Below are positions 42,901 to 55,120 of a DNA stretch of 64,000 nt, one piece after another; position 1 is the first letter of the stretch, and the number at the start of each line of letters is the position of its first letter. The notes beneath the pieces were generated by a model. The model was not told the DNA's origin and made no database searches. It saw only the letters and a program-made list of their open reading frames with translations. The stretch lies in assembly GCA_002150815.3 (NCBI GenBank), contig NDFF03000372.1, positions 1 to 64,000 of the forward strand. The letters run 5' to 3'. Made by a program: the position numbers and the translations under genes. Source of the stretch: Grammothele lineata. Taxonomy: Eukaryota > Basidiomycota > Agaricomycetes > Polyporales > Polyporaceae.

Positions 42901-44030
42901 GAGGAATTCTTCACGCCGTTCCTCTTCGGTCTGGTTGTCGTTTTTGCTGGCATTGAGGGCCTCCAAGCCGAGTAGAAGTTGTGCTGACCACTCTCCTGGG
43001 TTCTAACAAGCCATGAATACTCGAGGAGACGGCCAGCTCCGAAAGACACCCACCACTTCAACGCTACGCTGCCATGCCGCTTTTGCTTTTGCTTTTTGAT
43101 CCATCGCCCAAAAGCATAAGCCGATTCCTATCCTAGGATCAGGTAGACAGGTAGGGTTCAATTGGAGCACTCTCTGGAAGAGCTTGAGGGACTGGGGATA
43201 TTGCCGTCGCGCATACGCAATCTTCGCCTACCAGTCGACAATTCAGAACGCTGTCCCGGATGGTTTGGAATGCCTACAGACCTTTCCTAACAATGCAATC
43301 ACATTGGTGGGCTTCTCAGCTACCACAGCGTCGAATGTCCGAGCAGCATCGTCCCACAACCCTGAACTAAGTTGGAGAATGCCTGGAAATGGGCATTAGC
43401 TGTGTTCGACTGAGTTCCATTCATACACGCACCTCGAGTCAGCACCGACAGCATCACCCGCGACTCCCCACTCTCTGCTGCAACACGCTCCCCCTTGTTG
43501 AACAGCCCAGCGGCCTCGCGGTTATAGTCGTCCCGAGGCTTCTCCGCGGCCATGTTGTCGTGCGCTGAGTGCCGGATGATGAGATCCTAATCAAATATCT
43601 CTAGATGATACTCACTAGCTGTAGGTAGAATTAGCTTAGGTGCCTTCGAGGCTCGAGCAATCTGGAGGTTCGCAAGGAAGGAGTACACGGGTGCGACAGT
43701 TCCGGATCCCTCATTAGACTGAAGGGCTACGCACAGTCAGACATACCAACAGACTTGATACAGAGAACACTCACTTTCAATGGCCGTGCGAGCGATTTTC
43801 TCAGAAGCATCCAAATGTCCCCTCCGCCAGTATTCTGCCGCAAGCCTAGTCCATATCCACACCTTGCATTGGCCGTCCCTGAGGAGTTCGAGCAAGTCGT
43901 CTGGATTGGGATCAAGGCTATCGAGTTCGACGGTGATCACTTCCTGCCCGCCCAGCTCTATGTCGATGGTACGCCCTGGTGGCGGAGACGAAGTCGTACT
44001 GTTCATGGCGACTTGAAAGGATGCTGCCAC
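39912..44030 (-). CDS. CTR9: CTR9, TPR subunit of the Paf1 complex
   Basis: Scaffold of the Paf1 transcription-elongation complex, nuclear, promoting RNA polymerase II elongation and co-transcriptional histone marks. The N-terminus has the family signature (IDIELGGQEVITVELDSLDP, then LRDGQ and WTRLAAEYWRRGHLDASEKI). Many TPR units follow in order: FAVVAEKPTN-type repeats, NPTCLPDPRIGIGLCFWAM, LINNLAALQHLDGHLDEA, ILYNLARVYEEQGEETKAKE, YANMGHCYFAREEYDRAIES. After the TPRs, a charged coiled-coil (REERERLRIQNEKLAEERRK) leads to a Lys/Glu/Ser-rich tail (SGGEDEALFSGGEEEEQKPR; end SDSDEEMA). About a dozen short introns. Start at 44030, or the in-frame Met 21 nt further in (44009). Divergent from ADA2. 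Confidence 0.92.
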
Positions 44031-44655
44031 CAGTCACTAGAGGGAGGAGAATAGGATGCGCTAACAGCCTAGAGTAGACGACGCCGGCAGCCCAGTGACT
44101 TGCGTGGACAGGGCGCGGCAAGAGAAACACGAAATGGAGGCGGCTGGAGGAAGACGAGACACGCGCCCGAGAACGACTCGGACAAGCGCGAGACCGCGGA
44201 GTAGCGGGCGTCTATACCACAAGCACCGATGAGACGCGTTGTTTGACTCTGTTTGCCGCAGCGTCGGCGCCAGTAACGACGCCCCGTCCCCGACGCCGCC
44301 GTCGACGACGACGACACCCATTTGGACCCTCTTGCTCTCTCGCTGCTACCTCAGAGGGTCTTCGAAACGCCCCTGGGACCTCAAACTCTCGAACAGGACC
44401 CCTCTCTCGTGCTATATCGGGGTTCATCCAGTCAACATCGTCGCCCCCCACCTACCCGCATTCCCGCCACACCATCGCATATACTGGACATATTTCCACC
44501 TGCGAACTATCGACCCAGAAGGCGTACGACGCAAGCAAGTCCGAGGAGCCGCTTCTGCGGGATTCCTTCGGCGAACCCACGAAATCGCCTCGTCCCAAAG
44601 GACATAACCTGGACAGCTCAATTTTCAGTCAAATCGGCAGATTTTTTCGCAAACG
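44031..44655. promoter_or_regulatory. Bidirectional promoter region between CTR9 and ADA2
   Basis: The start codons of CTR9 (-) and ADA2 (+) are ~625 nt apart. The region is GC-rich with GAC/GTC-repeat-like sequence near 44290-44320 and no evident TATA box. Open frames across it carry no recognisable domain and probably represent 5' untranslated sequence. Confidence 0.55.
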
Positions 44656-47070
44656 ATGACGGTTACCCACCGGAAACGACAGTATCAACCGGAGGAGATC
44701 CAGAGTACGTGGTGGCTAATCTCTCGACCCTTGTGGCCTCTCCCCTCCTCCTCTTTCGGGTTTCTCACGCACCTCCGTCTTGATTACGTAATGTAGCTGT
44801 GAGCGAGCCCGGGCTCCAGATCGAATGCGACGCCTGCGCCTGCGACCTCACTCACTCTGTTCGCATAAAATGCGCGGATCCGGTCTGTCAAGAGGGTGAT
44901 GGCGTTGATATTTGTCCAAGCTGCTTTTGCAGTGGGAAGGAGTTTGCAAATCACAAGCGAAGTCATCCTTACAGAGTGGTGGTAAGTAGGGAATAGGTTC
45001 AATCAATGTTCTGCTCTTTGCTTACTTCTTGTCTCCAGGAATTATACTCCAATCCTATTTTTGTTGAAGACTGGGGTGCAGATGAGTACGTGTCTCGTCT
45101 CCAGAGTCCAGACTCGATGCACTTTGGTTTTCCCATGTGTGTGACGATGCAGCGCGCGTCCCATGACTCCTACTATTAAACGCGCGATAGAGCTCACGTT
45201 TGCGGGCTCTGATATCTACTAGTTGTCTCCGCACAGAAAACCTAGAACTCGCTACATATATCAAATATAAATCAATGGCTGACTTACGTCTCAGGGAACT
45301 GTTGTTGCTCGAGGGGATCTCCCTGCAAGGCCTCGGGAACTGGCAGGCGATCTCCGAGCACGTAGGGACGCGGACGAAGGAGGAGGTCGAAAAGCATTAT
45401 CATGCCGTTTACATTGAATCCCCGAACTGGCCCCTACCCGTGCGCTTAACTCTTCCTCTCCCGCCATCACCTCCTCTGACGCTCACATATTCCTCCCCCT
45501 CTCTCAGAGAATGGATGTTGAATTTGATATCGATCCAGCCGAATTTCAGGAGCGCAAGCGGCGGCGAATATCATCTATGACGACCAACGCGCCTCCCCCT
45601 CACAAAGTTGCCCCCGTCTCCGCCCCGGCCGTTCACGAAATCGCAGGCTTCCTCCCTGGTCGACTCGAATTCGAGCACGAGCTCGACAACGAGGCGGAAG
45701 ACGTAGTCAAGGACCTCGAGTTTGGGATCTGTCTGGAATGGGGCGGGGACCAGATACCAGAAGATGAGAATGACGCGGATGTCAAGGCACGGGCCAAGTG
45801 GGAAGAAGAAATGAAGGCGAAAGACACGTTCCCCGGGAAGCGCCTTCCTAACGGACTTCCGAACGGCATCGTGAATGGATACCATTCAAACGGCGACACC
45901 CCACGACGTGACACGAGCGCAAAGCCCGACGACGAGAAGAAGAGCGATGGCGATGAGGACGGAGACGAGCAGACGCAACCGCCTCCTTTTGAGACACAGC
46001 AGTCCCTCGCATTCAAGCTCGCGCTGCTCGAATCATACTTCCAACGGGTGGACAAGCGGCAGGAGCAGAAGAGCATAATGTTCGATAGAGGGCTTCTCAG
46101 TTACAAGCAGGTGCGTGGTAGATCGCCGCTCCCACATGGGCGTCAGCCTCATGTGCACTCCCCAGATGCAAGCTGCGGAGAAGAAACGTGCAAAGGAGGA
46201 AAAGGACATCATCCACCGCCTCCGGCCCTTCGCCCGTTTGCAAACGGCCGAAGACTTCGAGCACTTTCAAGCCGACATCCTGTGTGCGTGCCCCGTCCCG
46301 TACCGCCTCCGTATCCATCATCCTAACATATGATACGAATCGCCCTTCCAGATGAACACATGCTCCGCAAGCGTATACAAGAGCTGCAGCACTACCGCCG
46401 CATGGGCCTGCGGACGCCAGCTGATATCGACAAGTACGAGGCGGACGTGGCGAAGCGAGTGAGTGGTTCGCCATGCGGCCGCTAAACGCCGAAATCTGAC
46501 TCGAGCGCCCCCAGGCTAACGTAAAGGCGAACTTATCGACCCGTGATCTATACGCTGAACGCCGCCTGGGCGGAAGCCGTGCGTCTTCCGGCCCCGATCC
46601 GCGTCGTGGCGGCGTGGATGGAGACGAACGCGAGGCCACCCCAAAGCCGGGGGGGTCTGCTTCAGGCACAGGTCCCCCGGCGCGGAAGATGCGTACGTCT
46701 ATGCCCTCGCCCCGAGTACGTCAGCATAATAAATTGACTTCTGTGTGCCACATGCAATATTACAGCTGCCCCGCTCAACCTCGCGAACAGCCCTGCGCTG
46801 CACCTGCTCACTCCAGAGGAGCAGCTTCTCTGTTCGCAGCTGCGTATCCTTCCCAAACCATATCTCGTCATCAAGGAAACGCTCGTGCGCGAGTACGCGC
46901 GGCGCGGCGGGAAGTTGCGCAGACGCGAGGCGCGCGACCTCGTCAAGATCGACGTGAACAAGACGAGCCGCGTGTGGGATTTCCTTGTCCAGGCCGGCTT
47001 CCTCAAGGTCGGCAACACGGACGTACAAGCGACCGCTGCTGCCGCTGCCGCTGCTGGGGACGGCAAGTGA
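44656..47070 (+). CDS. ADA2: ADA2, SAGA-complex transcriptional adapter
   Basis: Nuclear adapter that activates the Gcn5 histone acetyltransferase in SAGA. The start exon encodes [16 protein letters not shown]; the next gives a ZZ zinc finger ([31 protein letters not shown]). Then come a SANT domain ([40 protein letters not shown]), the Ada2 middle region ([35 protein letters not shown]) and a C-terminal SWIRM domain ([40 protein letters not shown]). An acidic, Lys-rich disordered insert ([13 protein letters not shown]) lies between SANT and the ADA2 region. One intron in the SANT region is long (~205 nt, 45088-45293). The stop at 47068-47070 follows an Ala-rich tail. Several short introns are inferred by frame. 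Confidence 0.9.
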
Positions 47071-47474
47071 GTACCTCCGCGTACTCCGTTCGTTCCTCGG
47101 GCAGGAAGCTGACGGACGTCGTCCAGCCGGCCATCTGCTACGCCTGGACTCAGTGCGTCGCCGAGCAAGGATTCGATGGCACGTGTGTCGCCCAGACCGC
47201 CGCCGTTCACGACTGTACCGTTGGGATCAATACCCTCTATGCCTGGCCCATAGGGGACTCCTCCCCCGGACGCCTTGCTTTTTACTGCGGTCGATCCGCC
47301 CTCGATAGCTGGCCTCCCCGCTCATACCGTACTTCCCCGTTGTCCTTATTGCTATCGTGCTGTTCATTATACTCTGTAGTCTACCGCATCTGTACACTAT
47401 CCATGCGAGTACTTGGTTTTGCCGGATCCATCTCTATTCCGTCCACGCATCATCGCTGATACGATGGTGACATT
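47071..47474. other. Convergent intergenic region
   Basis: 3' flanks of ADA2 (+) and the cysteine-synthase-like gene (-). The ADA2 frame can be extended by a GTGAGT donor overlapping its stop (47066), but the extended peptide has no known motif. Confidence 0.45.
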
Positions 47475-49546
47475 TCAGGCCTTCTCCGCGAGCATTTGGT
47501 CGATGATACCCATATCGATGGGTATGTGGGCTTTCGCGAGATAATCATCGTTCCTACAAACTCAGGCTCAGCGACGAGACCGGAGACTTTTGTGTGGCAA
47601 CATACCAGAACTTAGAGTAGTGTCTATTACCCGAGTCGCACCTTGGGGCCGTTGAGTCTCTGGTTCACTCGGATAGCCGAGGCACTTACAGGATAGTGAC
47701 CACTCTCTGCTTGTTCGACCATCTCATCTTCTTCACCAGTTTTACGCATGCAACCAGGTTGCAGGCGCTGCTGGAACCGAGGAAGAGACCGTCGTGGTGC
47801 ACGAGATAGCGCGACATAGCAACTGCCTCCTCGTCTGTGACTCTGTTTAAACGGGGTGAAAACAATCAGAATACGAACTGTAGCGGCTCTTCGCAGACTT
47901 ACCTAAAGGCATCATCGATGATAGGGAGCGCGAGCTCGAAGTTGTGGGTCAGCCGGTTAATCCCGCTGTACCCCAGACTCCCATAAGTCATCTTATCGGC
48001 CGCGCGCCCCAACAGGAGATACCCACATGCCCTCAACAACCGTATCCACCTGATGGCGCCTCTTCGTCCCCTCGGCCTCCTTCCGGTCGAACATAACGCC
48101 GTACTTGACCTTGTTATACAACCCGCTCCCCTCAGGGTCGCTCATCGCAACGAAGAGATCGCGGTTCTTCGACTTGAGGAACGCACCGGTCCCCGCGAGG
48201 GTACCGCCTGTGCCCGCCCCAGAGACGAACGCGTCGATGGCGCCGCTCGTCTGCCGCCAGATCTCTGGGCCCGTGCCGTCATAGTGCGCATAGTAGTTGC
48301 TCCGGTTCTACAAGCAGCTCGTCAGACACACGTGCGGGTAGGCTGTGAAGTAGGCCTCAGACAGCGCGCGCACCTCAAACTGATCGGCGAAGAAACCGCG
48401 CGGCCTCATCGCGAACTCACGCTCCTCACTCGGAGTCATGAGCCTGTCGTCGGCCAGCGCCTGGTCCGCCGTCGTCGTGACCACGATGGATGATGATGCA
48501 GTCGGGATGAGGTGTCCACGATGCGTCGACGAAGGATGGGCAAGATCGTCGCCGGGATTGGAGCCAAATTTCTTCGCGTGTTCGCGGGCGAGATTCTACT
48601 CACTGGTCAGCCCAAGAAGCAACAGCCCTGGGAATCAGTGCATACAACGAACTACAACAAAATATTATTAGACCTGTGGTGTTGGCAAAGGACGCAGCGC
48701 GCACCTGTTTCTTGTCCACGATGCTAGCTGGGCGGACGCGTTCTACGTGGGCGCCCAAAGCAAGCAATGCCTTGACCTTCTCTTCAGCCACGTCGTCAGG
48801 CATAATGATAGCTGTGCGCCTCGGTGAGTGCGATCAGACTCCAGAGAAGGGAAAGGGCGTACTGGCTTCGTATCCTCTGTTAGGAGACGGGTATCAGTGA
48901 AATTTTTAGAACGTTGTCATTAGAAGCGTACTTTGCTCGCGCGATGGTTGCAATAGATATGCCTGTAGACCCGACTGTGCCTTCGAATATGCGGGAACCT
49001 GTGTTTGGGTGCAGCAACCCTTGCATTTCGGCATCCTCAATGACTGCATATATACGTGAGTGAAGGGTCTGTAACGATTGATGCGTCATTGAACGCACTG
49101 CGCAAAGCAACGCGATCCTTCACACTACCACCAGGATTCATGAACTGGCAAGAGGTCAGCTGCAACTCTCTGATACAATATATTGGGCTAAACCTTACCT
49201 CTGATTTGCCAAGAATCTCGACACCCAGCGCATCGCTGAGCGAGTTGATCCTGACAAGAGGCGTGTTGCCTGACATACAGATGAATTCAGCCGCTGCAGA
49301 AGCATCTGGCTCGTTCAGCTCACCAATCAGTCCGATGACACCGTTGACAACCTCGTCACTGCGCAGCTCGATTGGTCGCGATTCGAAAGATGGCGGCAAA
49401 TTCTTCTGCTTCTTTCGATTGTAATACTGGACGGTAGACGCTGTCGTGAGAGACAATGCAAGCCCAGCAAGGACACCATAGAAGACTTGTTTCGTAGCTG
49501 CTGACCTAGCCGGTAAATAGCTCAATAAGGTCTCGAGGAACGCCAT
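47475..49546 (-). CDS. Cysteine-synthase-like PLP enzyme with N-terminal membrane anchor
   Basis: Fold-type II PLP enzyme of the cysteine synthase / cystathionine beta-synthase family; the usual reaction makes cysteine from O-acetylserine and sulfide. Seen: substrate loop SGNTPLVRI, PLP-lysine segment FMNPGGSVKDRVALR, GTVGSTGISIATIARA, the phosphate-binding loop GAGTGGTLAG and SDPEGSGLYNKV. The N-terminus starts MAFLETLLSYLPARSAATK and has one hydrophobic segment (VFYGVLAGLALSLTTA) followed by basic residues, suggesting a mitochondrial or ER membrane anchor as in fungal 'cysteine synthase 2' proteins. The C-terminus ends GIIDQMLAEKA (stop 47475-47477). Several short introns. Whether it acts as a true synthase in vivo cannot be told here. 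Confidence 0.88.
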
Positions 49547-49623
49547 TGCAGGGGAAGTATTGTAGTGGTGGTAAACTCAGTCAAACGACCCTAGTCACGC
49601 TAGTATGGACAGAGACACCAGGA

Positions 49624-49715
49624 GGTGACCCCCAGTCAGAACTCGCTCTATTTTCATTCAAACGGGTGTATATAGCTCCACGAATATATCTATATTGACT
49701 CGTTTGGCTGCGTAT
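49624..49715 (+). repeat. Left inverted repeat of candidate element
   Basis: Inverted partner of 51065-51149; contains a nested hairpin (49659-49706). Confidence 0.6.
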
Positions 49716-49849
49716 CTAGACTTTTCTCACATATATATCGCGAAAATCTAATTGCTCTATTCGCCTCGATTTGCAGCTACACGGCTCTATACCGAGCAAT
49801 ATACAAAAGTTCACTTCATCTTCTGATTGTTTGATTGAATGCGAATCTA

Positions 49850-50350
49850 CATGAATAGCGTCCTTGCACGTGCAGTCCCCGCCCGCCCGCTCGCGCGCGC
49901 CACCCGCACGCGCGCAGCCCGCCCTCACGCCACCCGCCCTTGCGCGCCGTCGCCCTTGCGCGCCATCCGCCTCGCGTCCCCGCCGCGCCCTCGCACCCTC
50001 GCGTCCCCGCGCCCTCGCGTCCCCGCATCCTCGCGCACCCTCGCCCTCGCGTCGACAGCCCTCACGCCTTGCACCTGCACCTGCGCCATCCAATGTCGGG
50101 ACACGTCTTCGCTGCTCCCCGTGCAATCCCCTCGCGCCCGACGACCACTCACCATGTACTCGCTCGCTCACCCGCACCTATGCCGCGCCGCGCCACCGCC
50201 CGTGTTCTCGCGCCCTTCTCGCCCGCCCGCGCACGTTGCCCGTTCGCCTCGCGCCTCGTCAGCGACCGCTGGCGTCCCGTGTCCCGCACCACACAATTTG
50301 TGCGTGCGCGCGGCGCACACATTAGGCATCCTGGTATCGCGCCTCGTGAG
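49850..50350. repeat. Cytosine-rich low-complexity stretch
   Basis: Long C-rich, CpG-rich sequence with repeated CCCTCGCGTCCCCGC-like units on the + strand. Four overlapping frames are open only because of composition. Confidence 0.65.
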
Positions 50351-51064
50351 TTATGTCGATCGCGTAGATACTTCCTAGTGGCACTCACTCTAGCCGTCGC
50401 CGCCTCATTCTCGTTAACGGACTTTTGCAGTGCAACAGCAATGATCACGCACATAGTCAAGAGACGCGCCCAGGAACTCACCTGATGGTACCACGGTCCA
50501 CAGCATTCCCAAGCGTATCCACAACTCCGTAAAAGCTTCTCAGTCAGCTAATGTAGTGGTACCTCAAGCGGTGAGTTGGTCTCTGCACCGGATTGAATGT
50601 TTCACTGGCGCATATACTCACCTGGTTTGCGGAATAAAGGTGCTTGCGGTGCTCCTGGCCGCTGGCAGGCTGGGTCCTACAGGTACGCCTGCGCTGGAGT
50701 GTCTAGTAGCTGCGTAAAATGCCTCAGCTAGTGAAGCAGTACCGTTGGATTGGGAGGAGAACGAACGAGGCGAAAGAGCTGGGATGATGGAGTACTAGAC
50801 AGAGCAAGAGTGCCGCATCCAGCCAAGGCGACAGGCACGTCGCGTCTTCGGACGCGTCGGGATCACGTGAGCGCACTGTTGGGGACTTGTGCAGGCGTGT
50901 TGATGCACTCACAGTTCCACTTGTCCCGAGAATCGTACAATTGCACTACCCAACTAAGACAAGAGATAAAATTACTTTGGACACTTGTAGAATTCGTGAC
51001 GTCGACTTCTACGATCGACGGGCCCGAAGTTACACAAAACGAGGTGAATAAGCGCCTATGTGGC

Positions 51065-51149
51065 GTTTAGATGGCTGCATATAGCTCCGATTGAATTTAT
51101 ATCACTCCGTTTGACTGGCAATAGATCGAGTTTTGACTGGGGGTGACCG
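51065..51149 (-). repeat. Right inverted repeat of candidate element
   Basis: The reverse complement matches 49624-49715 in the outer part and shares GAGCTATATGCAGCC/TAGCTCC elements in the inner part. Confidence 0.6.
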
Positions 51150-51907
51150 GTGACCCACCACATGGACGGTCGTCGTACAAGTTGAGGCACACTGGCAAAG
51201 CACGCAAGCAAACAAGAGTGAGATGATGTGAGGTCATCACGTTGTCATTTTTGTATGTACATGGGGTTAGGGTTAGGAGGAGGCAGGAACCAAAAAAAAC
51301 GGCCCGCCCAGCCCGAGGGCCGAAGCGGGACAGGGAAATATTGAGACGGTGCATGAGCCGAAGCCCATACAAACCGCAGGTGCCCCCTGGGGACAGGGTC
51401 GCCGTGCTATGAGAGGCCCCCACGGCCCACGGACCCAGGTACATGAAGGGGCTCGTGCCATCAAGGTAAGTATGAGTTGTTCGAATGTCCGGGGGTGGAC
51501 TATATACTAGTGGCGATGCGCACGGACCATCGTTCGTTCAGGGCAGGCTTTGCATGCTTATGGGCCATTGCGCGATTGCATCACCACTCGAGATTATCTA
51601 GCCGAGTACCGCGCGCTGTATCGTGTCGCCAGTGGTCGCAGTCACAGCCGTGGCTCAGCCTATCCTTCATTGCCTCTTTGTCGACGACCGTCGTCGTCGT
51701 ATCGTGCACGAATGATGCAATATGTCGCGTTCTCTACCACCCGTATGCTCTCGGTGAGGTCCTCAACCCCGTTCCGGATGTAAGTTCCCTCAAATCCCGT
51801 GCGCGCCGCAAGCATGACCCATCCTTTGGGTTGACGACGTCCGGTACCTTCTATATTTCTCCGGATCCACCACATCCGCCCCCATCACATCGCTACCCCT
51901 CTGAACC
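51150..51907. other. Intergenic, no gene seen
   Basis: Contains two copies of TTAGGG in a row (51266-51277, GGTTAGGGTTAGG), too short to call telomeric. No gene recognised. Confidence 0.45.
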
Positions 51908-52495
51908 ATGACTAGCCTTACCACCATCCAGTCCACCTTCTTGTCAGCCCCCAAGTTTGCCGTCGTGGGTGCGTCTAAAGACCAGTCCAAGTTCGGCACC
52001 AAGGTAGGGCCCTATCATGTACCTCCGAGCCACCGATCGCCCAGCGCTGACGTTGCTTCCTAGGTGCTCAAGTGGTACCAGACAAGAAGCAAAGATGTTA
52101 CCCCCGTGCATCCGGTATGACCCCCCAGCCTCAGCGCTGTATCTCGCCTGATGAGGCTATCAGAAAGAGGAGGAGCTCGAAGGTTTAAAGACTGTCTGCA
52201 CTGTTGGCGACCTCGCATCCCCGTCGGAGACGTCAATCAGTATCATCACTCCCCCTAAGGCACGTCCTTGTAGACCAACGCGACCGCTCAGTGAGGCTGA
52301 CGAATTCTCTAGATCACTTTGGGCATCTTGGAGCAAGCTAAGGCACTCAACGTGCCAGCCCTGTGGCTGCAGCCCGGAGCCGAAGACGAGGCGGTGGTGA
52401 AGTATATTAAAGAGAACGGCTTGGCTGACAAGGTGATCTACGGCGGACCGTGCATCCTCGTTGAGGGTGATGGCATCCTCAGGAGTCTTCTTTGA
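51908..52495 (+). CDS. CoA-binding-fold (YccU-like) protein
   Basis: Small Rossmann-fold protein of the CoA-binding family related to the ATP-grasp-free acyl-CoA synthetase domain; function in fungi is not established. Four exons joined in frame: MTSLTTIQSTFLSAPK then FAVVGASKDQSKFGTK (nucleotide-binding glycine motif VVGAS), VLKWYQ...VTPVHP, LKTVCTVGDLASPSETS with SIIITPPK-type strand, and the last exon ITLGILEQAKALNVPALWLQ, ending GDGILRSLL. About 150 residues, matching the single-domain family. Start in good context (ccATGa). Confidence 0.85.
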
Positions 52496-52564
52496 TCGTC
52501 GGACTGTACATGGATGGGTGGAAGTTACGGAGGTTCACGGTATGACCAAATGTAACAGTATCTG

Positions 52565-53663
52565 TTGAATGATTTGCTTTCGTCACAGGGACGCTTGCTC
52601 AGTGAACTCCCTCCTGGCATAATGCGGGCATGCTCGGGGATCCAAGCCCTCGTCTATCTGGCTGACAATCTAAACCAATGTCAGGCTTATACGCCTGATG
52701 GCTGCCGGAGGCTGGAACTGCGCAGGTCCAACAATTGTCAGCCTCTGTACAGTCCACACAACATTTTCACGAACGCACATTCTCTTCGACTAACATTTCG
52801 CCATCATGATGGACTGCTTCCTGCTTGGCGTCGTGTCCTTTCTACTTCTGCCTATTTGCATCTCCATCATCTCGTTGTATATGGTATACCTCCAGATCTT
52901 TGGGTAAGCAGGCTATTTCGATACGCCGGGAAGCTGGACCTCACAACGTGTAGCAGCGATAATACCATCACGATGTCCTTCTTCGACTCGGACTGGTATG
53001 TCTTCCACCTACCACCTGGCGATGCGTCGGACATCTTGGTCCTCGCCATCGCGGTTGTTTGGTTTGTCGTACTCTGCCTCCAGGTGCACTGATGTTCCAA
53101 TTATTCGTCAAGTACCACTCTTCCTTACATGTTCATGGCAGAGTCGTCAAGAACAGCGGATTCGAGACGCGAAACATTTCACGCAAGCAAGTCCCCTCGA
53201 CTGCGTCCTCCGTGTCCGTCTTAGACATTTCGGACGCGAATTCCGTCGGTGTGGCCTCGCGCGCGTTTTCGAGTGGGCATCATCCATGGCCAGTCACCAG
53301 CCGCACAGGATGCCTTCCCCGCACACTCGCATTCGCATACCCCGTTGCGCGTATGGCGGCGGGCGCGCCCTGCTGGCCGCTTGCGTTCGGCAAAGGGGAC
53401 CTCGAGATCGATGACGGGAGTTACCTACGGGACGCGGTCCAAGCGCCGGATCCGGATGCGGACGCAAACGCTGGTAGCGTAGAGGGGTTCTGGCCGGAGG
53501 TGAGCCCCCTCTTCCTGTGCCTGGCGTACAGCGCTAACGGCGCGGTGCGGATGTGAAGCTGGACGAATACTTGGTGCTCCGTGAATGCGGAAGGTCGGCG
53601 GCGTGGTTTAGGGACGAGGTCGAGATGCGGGCGTGGGTCTTCCCGCGAAGAGAGAGCGCGTAG
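52565..53663 (+). pseudogene. Possible coding remnant, unrecognised
   Basis: Open frames 52565-53092 and 53059-53556 plus a third piece ending KLDEYLVLRECGRSAAW..RRESA (stop 53661-53663) look partly protein-like. The first has leucine-patterned segments (HHLVVYGIPPDLWVSRLFRY) like the repeat part of agaricomycete F-box proteins. No F-box, no clear splice chain and no start context was found. It may be a decayed F-box-type gene or a chance frame. Confidence 0.25.
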
Positions 53664-55120
53664 TGTTCCGTGAACGGGAACGTCTGACCATTGGCAGGGT
53701 TATACAGAGCGCGTAAAATGGAGGATGCGGTTCATTCAAAGACGGCCCGGAGTTGATTGCGGTGTACTGGTCCACGAGAGAAGCTTGAGGTCAGAGATAT
53801 CATTCTGCTCGGGCGCGGTTATTCCGTCTATCTATTGTTTCCCTATGCCGCCTCTATTGTCGAATGAACGAGTTACGCTCGTTCCTCCGAGCTAAGGTTT
53901 CGGAATGACAACTGCCAACCTTCAAGTCTGAGGAGTGTGGCATGACAGATGGTTGTGACAGGTTAAGCGTCCAATCATGCTACCAGCCCCTTGTGCGAGT
54001 GCGCAGCCGGTGTGCTTTTCTTGTGCGGAGCGAATGCCCAAGCGCTCCGCACCGATCTCCGAAACCCGTAGTGTCAGACAGTTTCGGAAACTTGGACCAT
54101 GAGCGACTGTTGGAAGCAGGATTCTGTGGCAGAAATTTTCGTAGCGCAGCGTAGGCCAAAGAAAGCTCATCGACACCACCCGCGGCGGCCGACCGCAAGC
54201 TACGGAGGGATGGCAACGTCATCGCCCGCGCTATTATAAGTAGACGTCTATCAGGTGTATATCCGATTGATGCACGAATCACTGAAGCGTTGACTGACCT
54301 GACCCCTGTATAAGTCTGCGCCTCGAGCGCGGCTCACACGCCCGTAATGCGCCGTTCACCGCAAGGAGGCCCGCAGCGGCGTAAAGTTGAGAGAAGACCG
54401 AGCGCCGCTTCGACCCGGGGTGCAGTGTCTTGTATGGCGCTTTCTCTGCGTTGCTCCGAGCGAACTCCACCCGGACCGTGAGTCAAAGGGGCTTAGCTAT
54501 GTCGCCGGCAACGAACAAATTGCGACGTGGGCCCGGATGGTAGCGAGGGCCCGTCCTCCTCATCGTTGCCAAGTAGCCGCCCAGGTTGGAGGCTTGTGCA
54601 CCATTTATTGTGGGTGCTGTCAGAGGGCTTGATATGTAGTGCTGGGCATTGTTGAACATTCATGATGTGAGAATTCATGTGGCTGCGGGGTGGGCGAGGA
54701 GACGGGGATATTCAGAGCGAGAACACCGGTGCTGACCTCGGAGCCAGTAGGGAGAGACGTGCGGGGGGAAGGCGGCGCCGAGAAAGCGAAAGAGGAAGAG
54801 TCGAGGACGGAGGAAGATCGTCGACAATGCTGGCGCGCGGTTGGGGAGACTGGGACTGGGAGGACGAGGGGATGCGCAGCTGCGGTTCTATTCTCAGACC
54901 GTCGCGTCCACCTCGAGCCACGACCGCCCCGCACTCCGCCTGCCTCTCGCTGCACGGTCTGTGACCCTGTGTGACCCAGAGCCAGCCAGAGCCACCGTCG
55001 CCTTCCCCGCAGCCCCGTCGCTCCTTGCTTACCCTCCTTCTCCGACCTCCCCTCCCCGGGTCTTATACCTTCCCTCTCCGACGCCCAGTGCGTTCTTTCC
55101 CCTTTCCCTTTCCTTGCGCC
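53664..55120. other. Intergenic, no gene seen
   Basis: Nothing recognisable; the last ~150 nt are pyrimidine-rich promoter-like sequence upstream of the aspartic protease. Confidence 0.45.

Larger units (their letters stand above)
49624..51149. mobile_element. Candidate non-autonomous element with long inverted repeats
   Basis: The sequence at 49624-49715 reappears inverted at about 51065-51149. In the outer 50 positions about 40 match (both begin GT(G/C)ACCCCCAGTCA). The left repeat folds on itself (CAAACGGGTGTATATAG with CTATATTGACTCGTTTG, 49659-49706). The interior (~1.4 kb) has no transposase, and includes a cytosine-rich stretch (49850-50350) full of CGC/CCC triplets that creates spurious Arg/Pro/Ala-rich frames. 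It sits directly upstream of the cysteine-synthase-like gene. Target-site duplication is not clear. Confidence 0.55.

Noticed and set aside
47066..47210. Extension of ADA2 past its stop by splicing
   Set aside because: A donor overlaps the stop, but the extended peptide has no motif and the SWIRM domain normally ends the protein.
49839..50485. Several long frames rich in Arg/Pro/Ala
   Set aside because: They come from a C-rich low-complexity block where all frames are open; no domain.
49604..51166. ATGGAC as target-site duplication of the inverted-repeat element
   Set aside because: ATGGAC occurs on both sides, but 14-15 nt outside the matching arms, which do not pair there; the evidence is too weak.
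51265..51277. TTAGGG-like telomeric repeats
   Set aside because: Only two copies, far from a chromosome end signature; could be chance.
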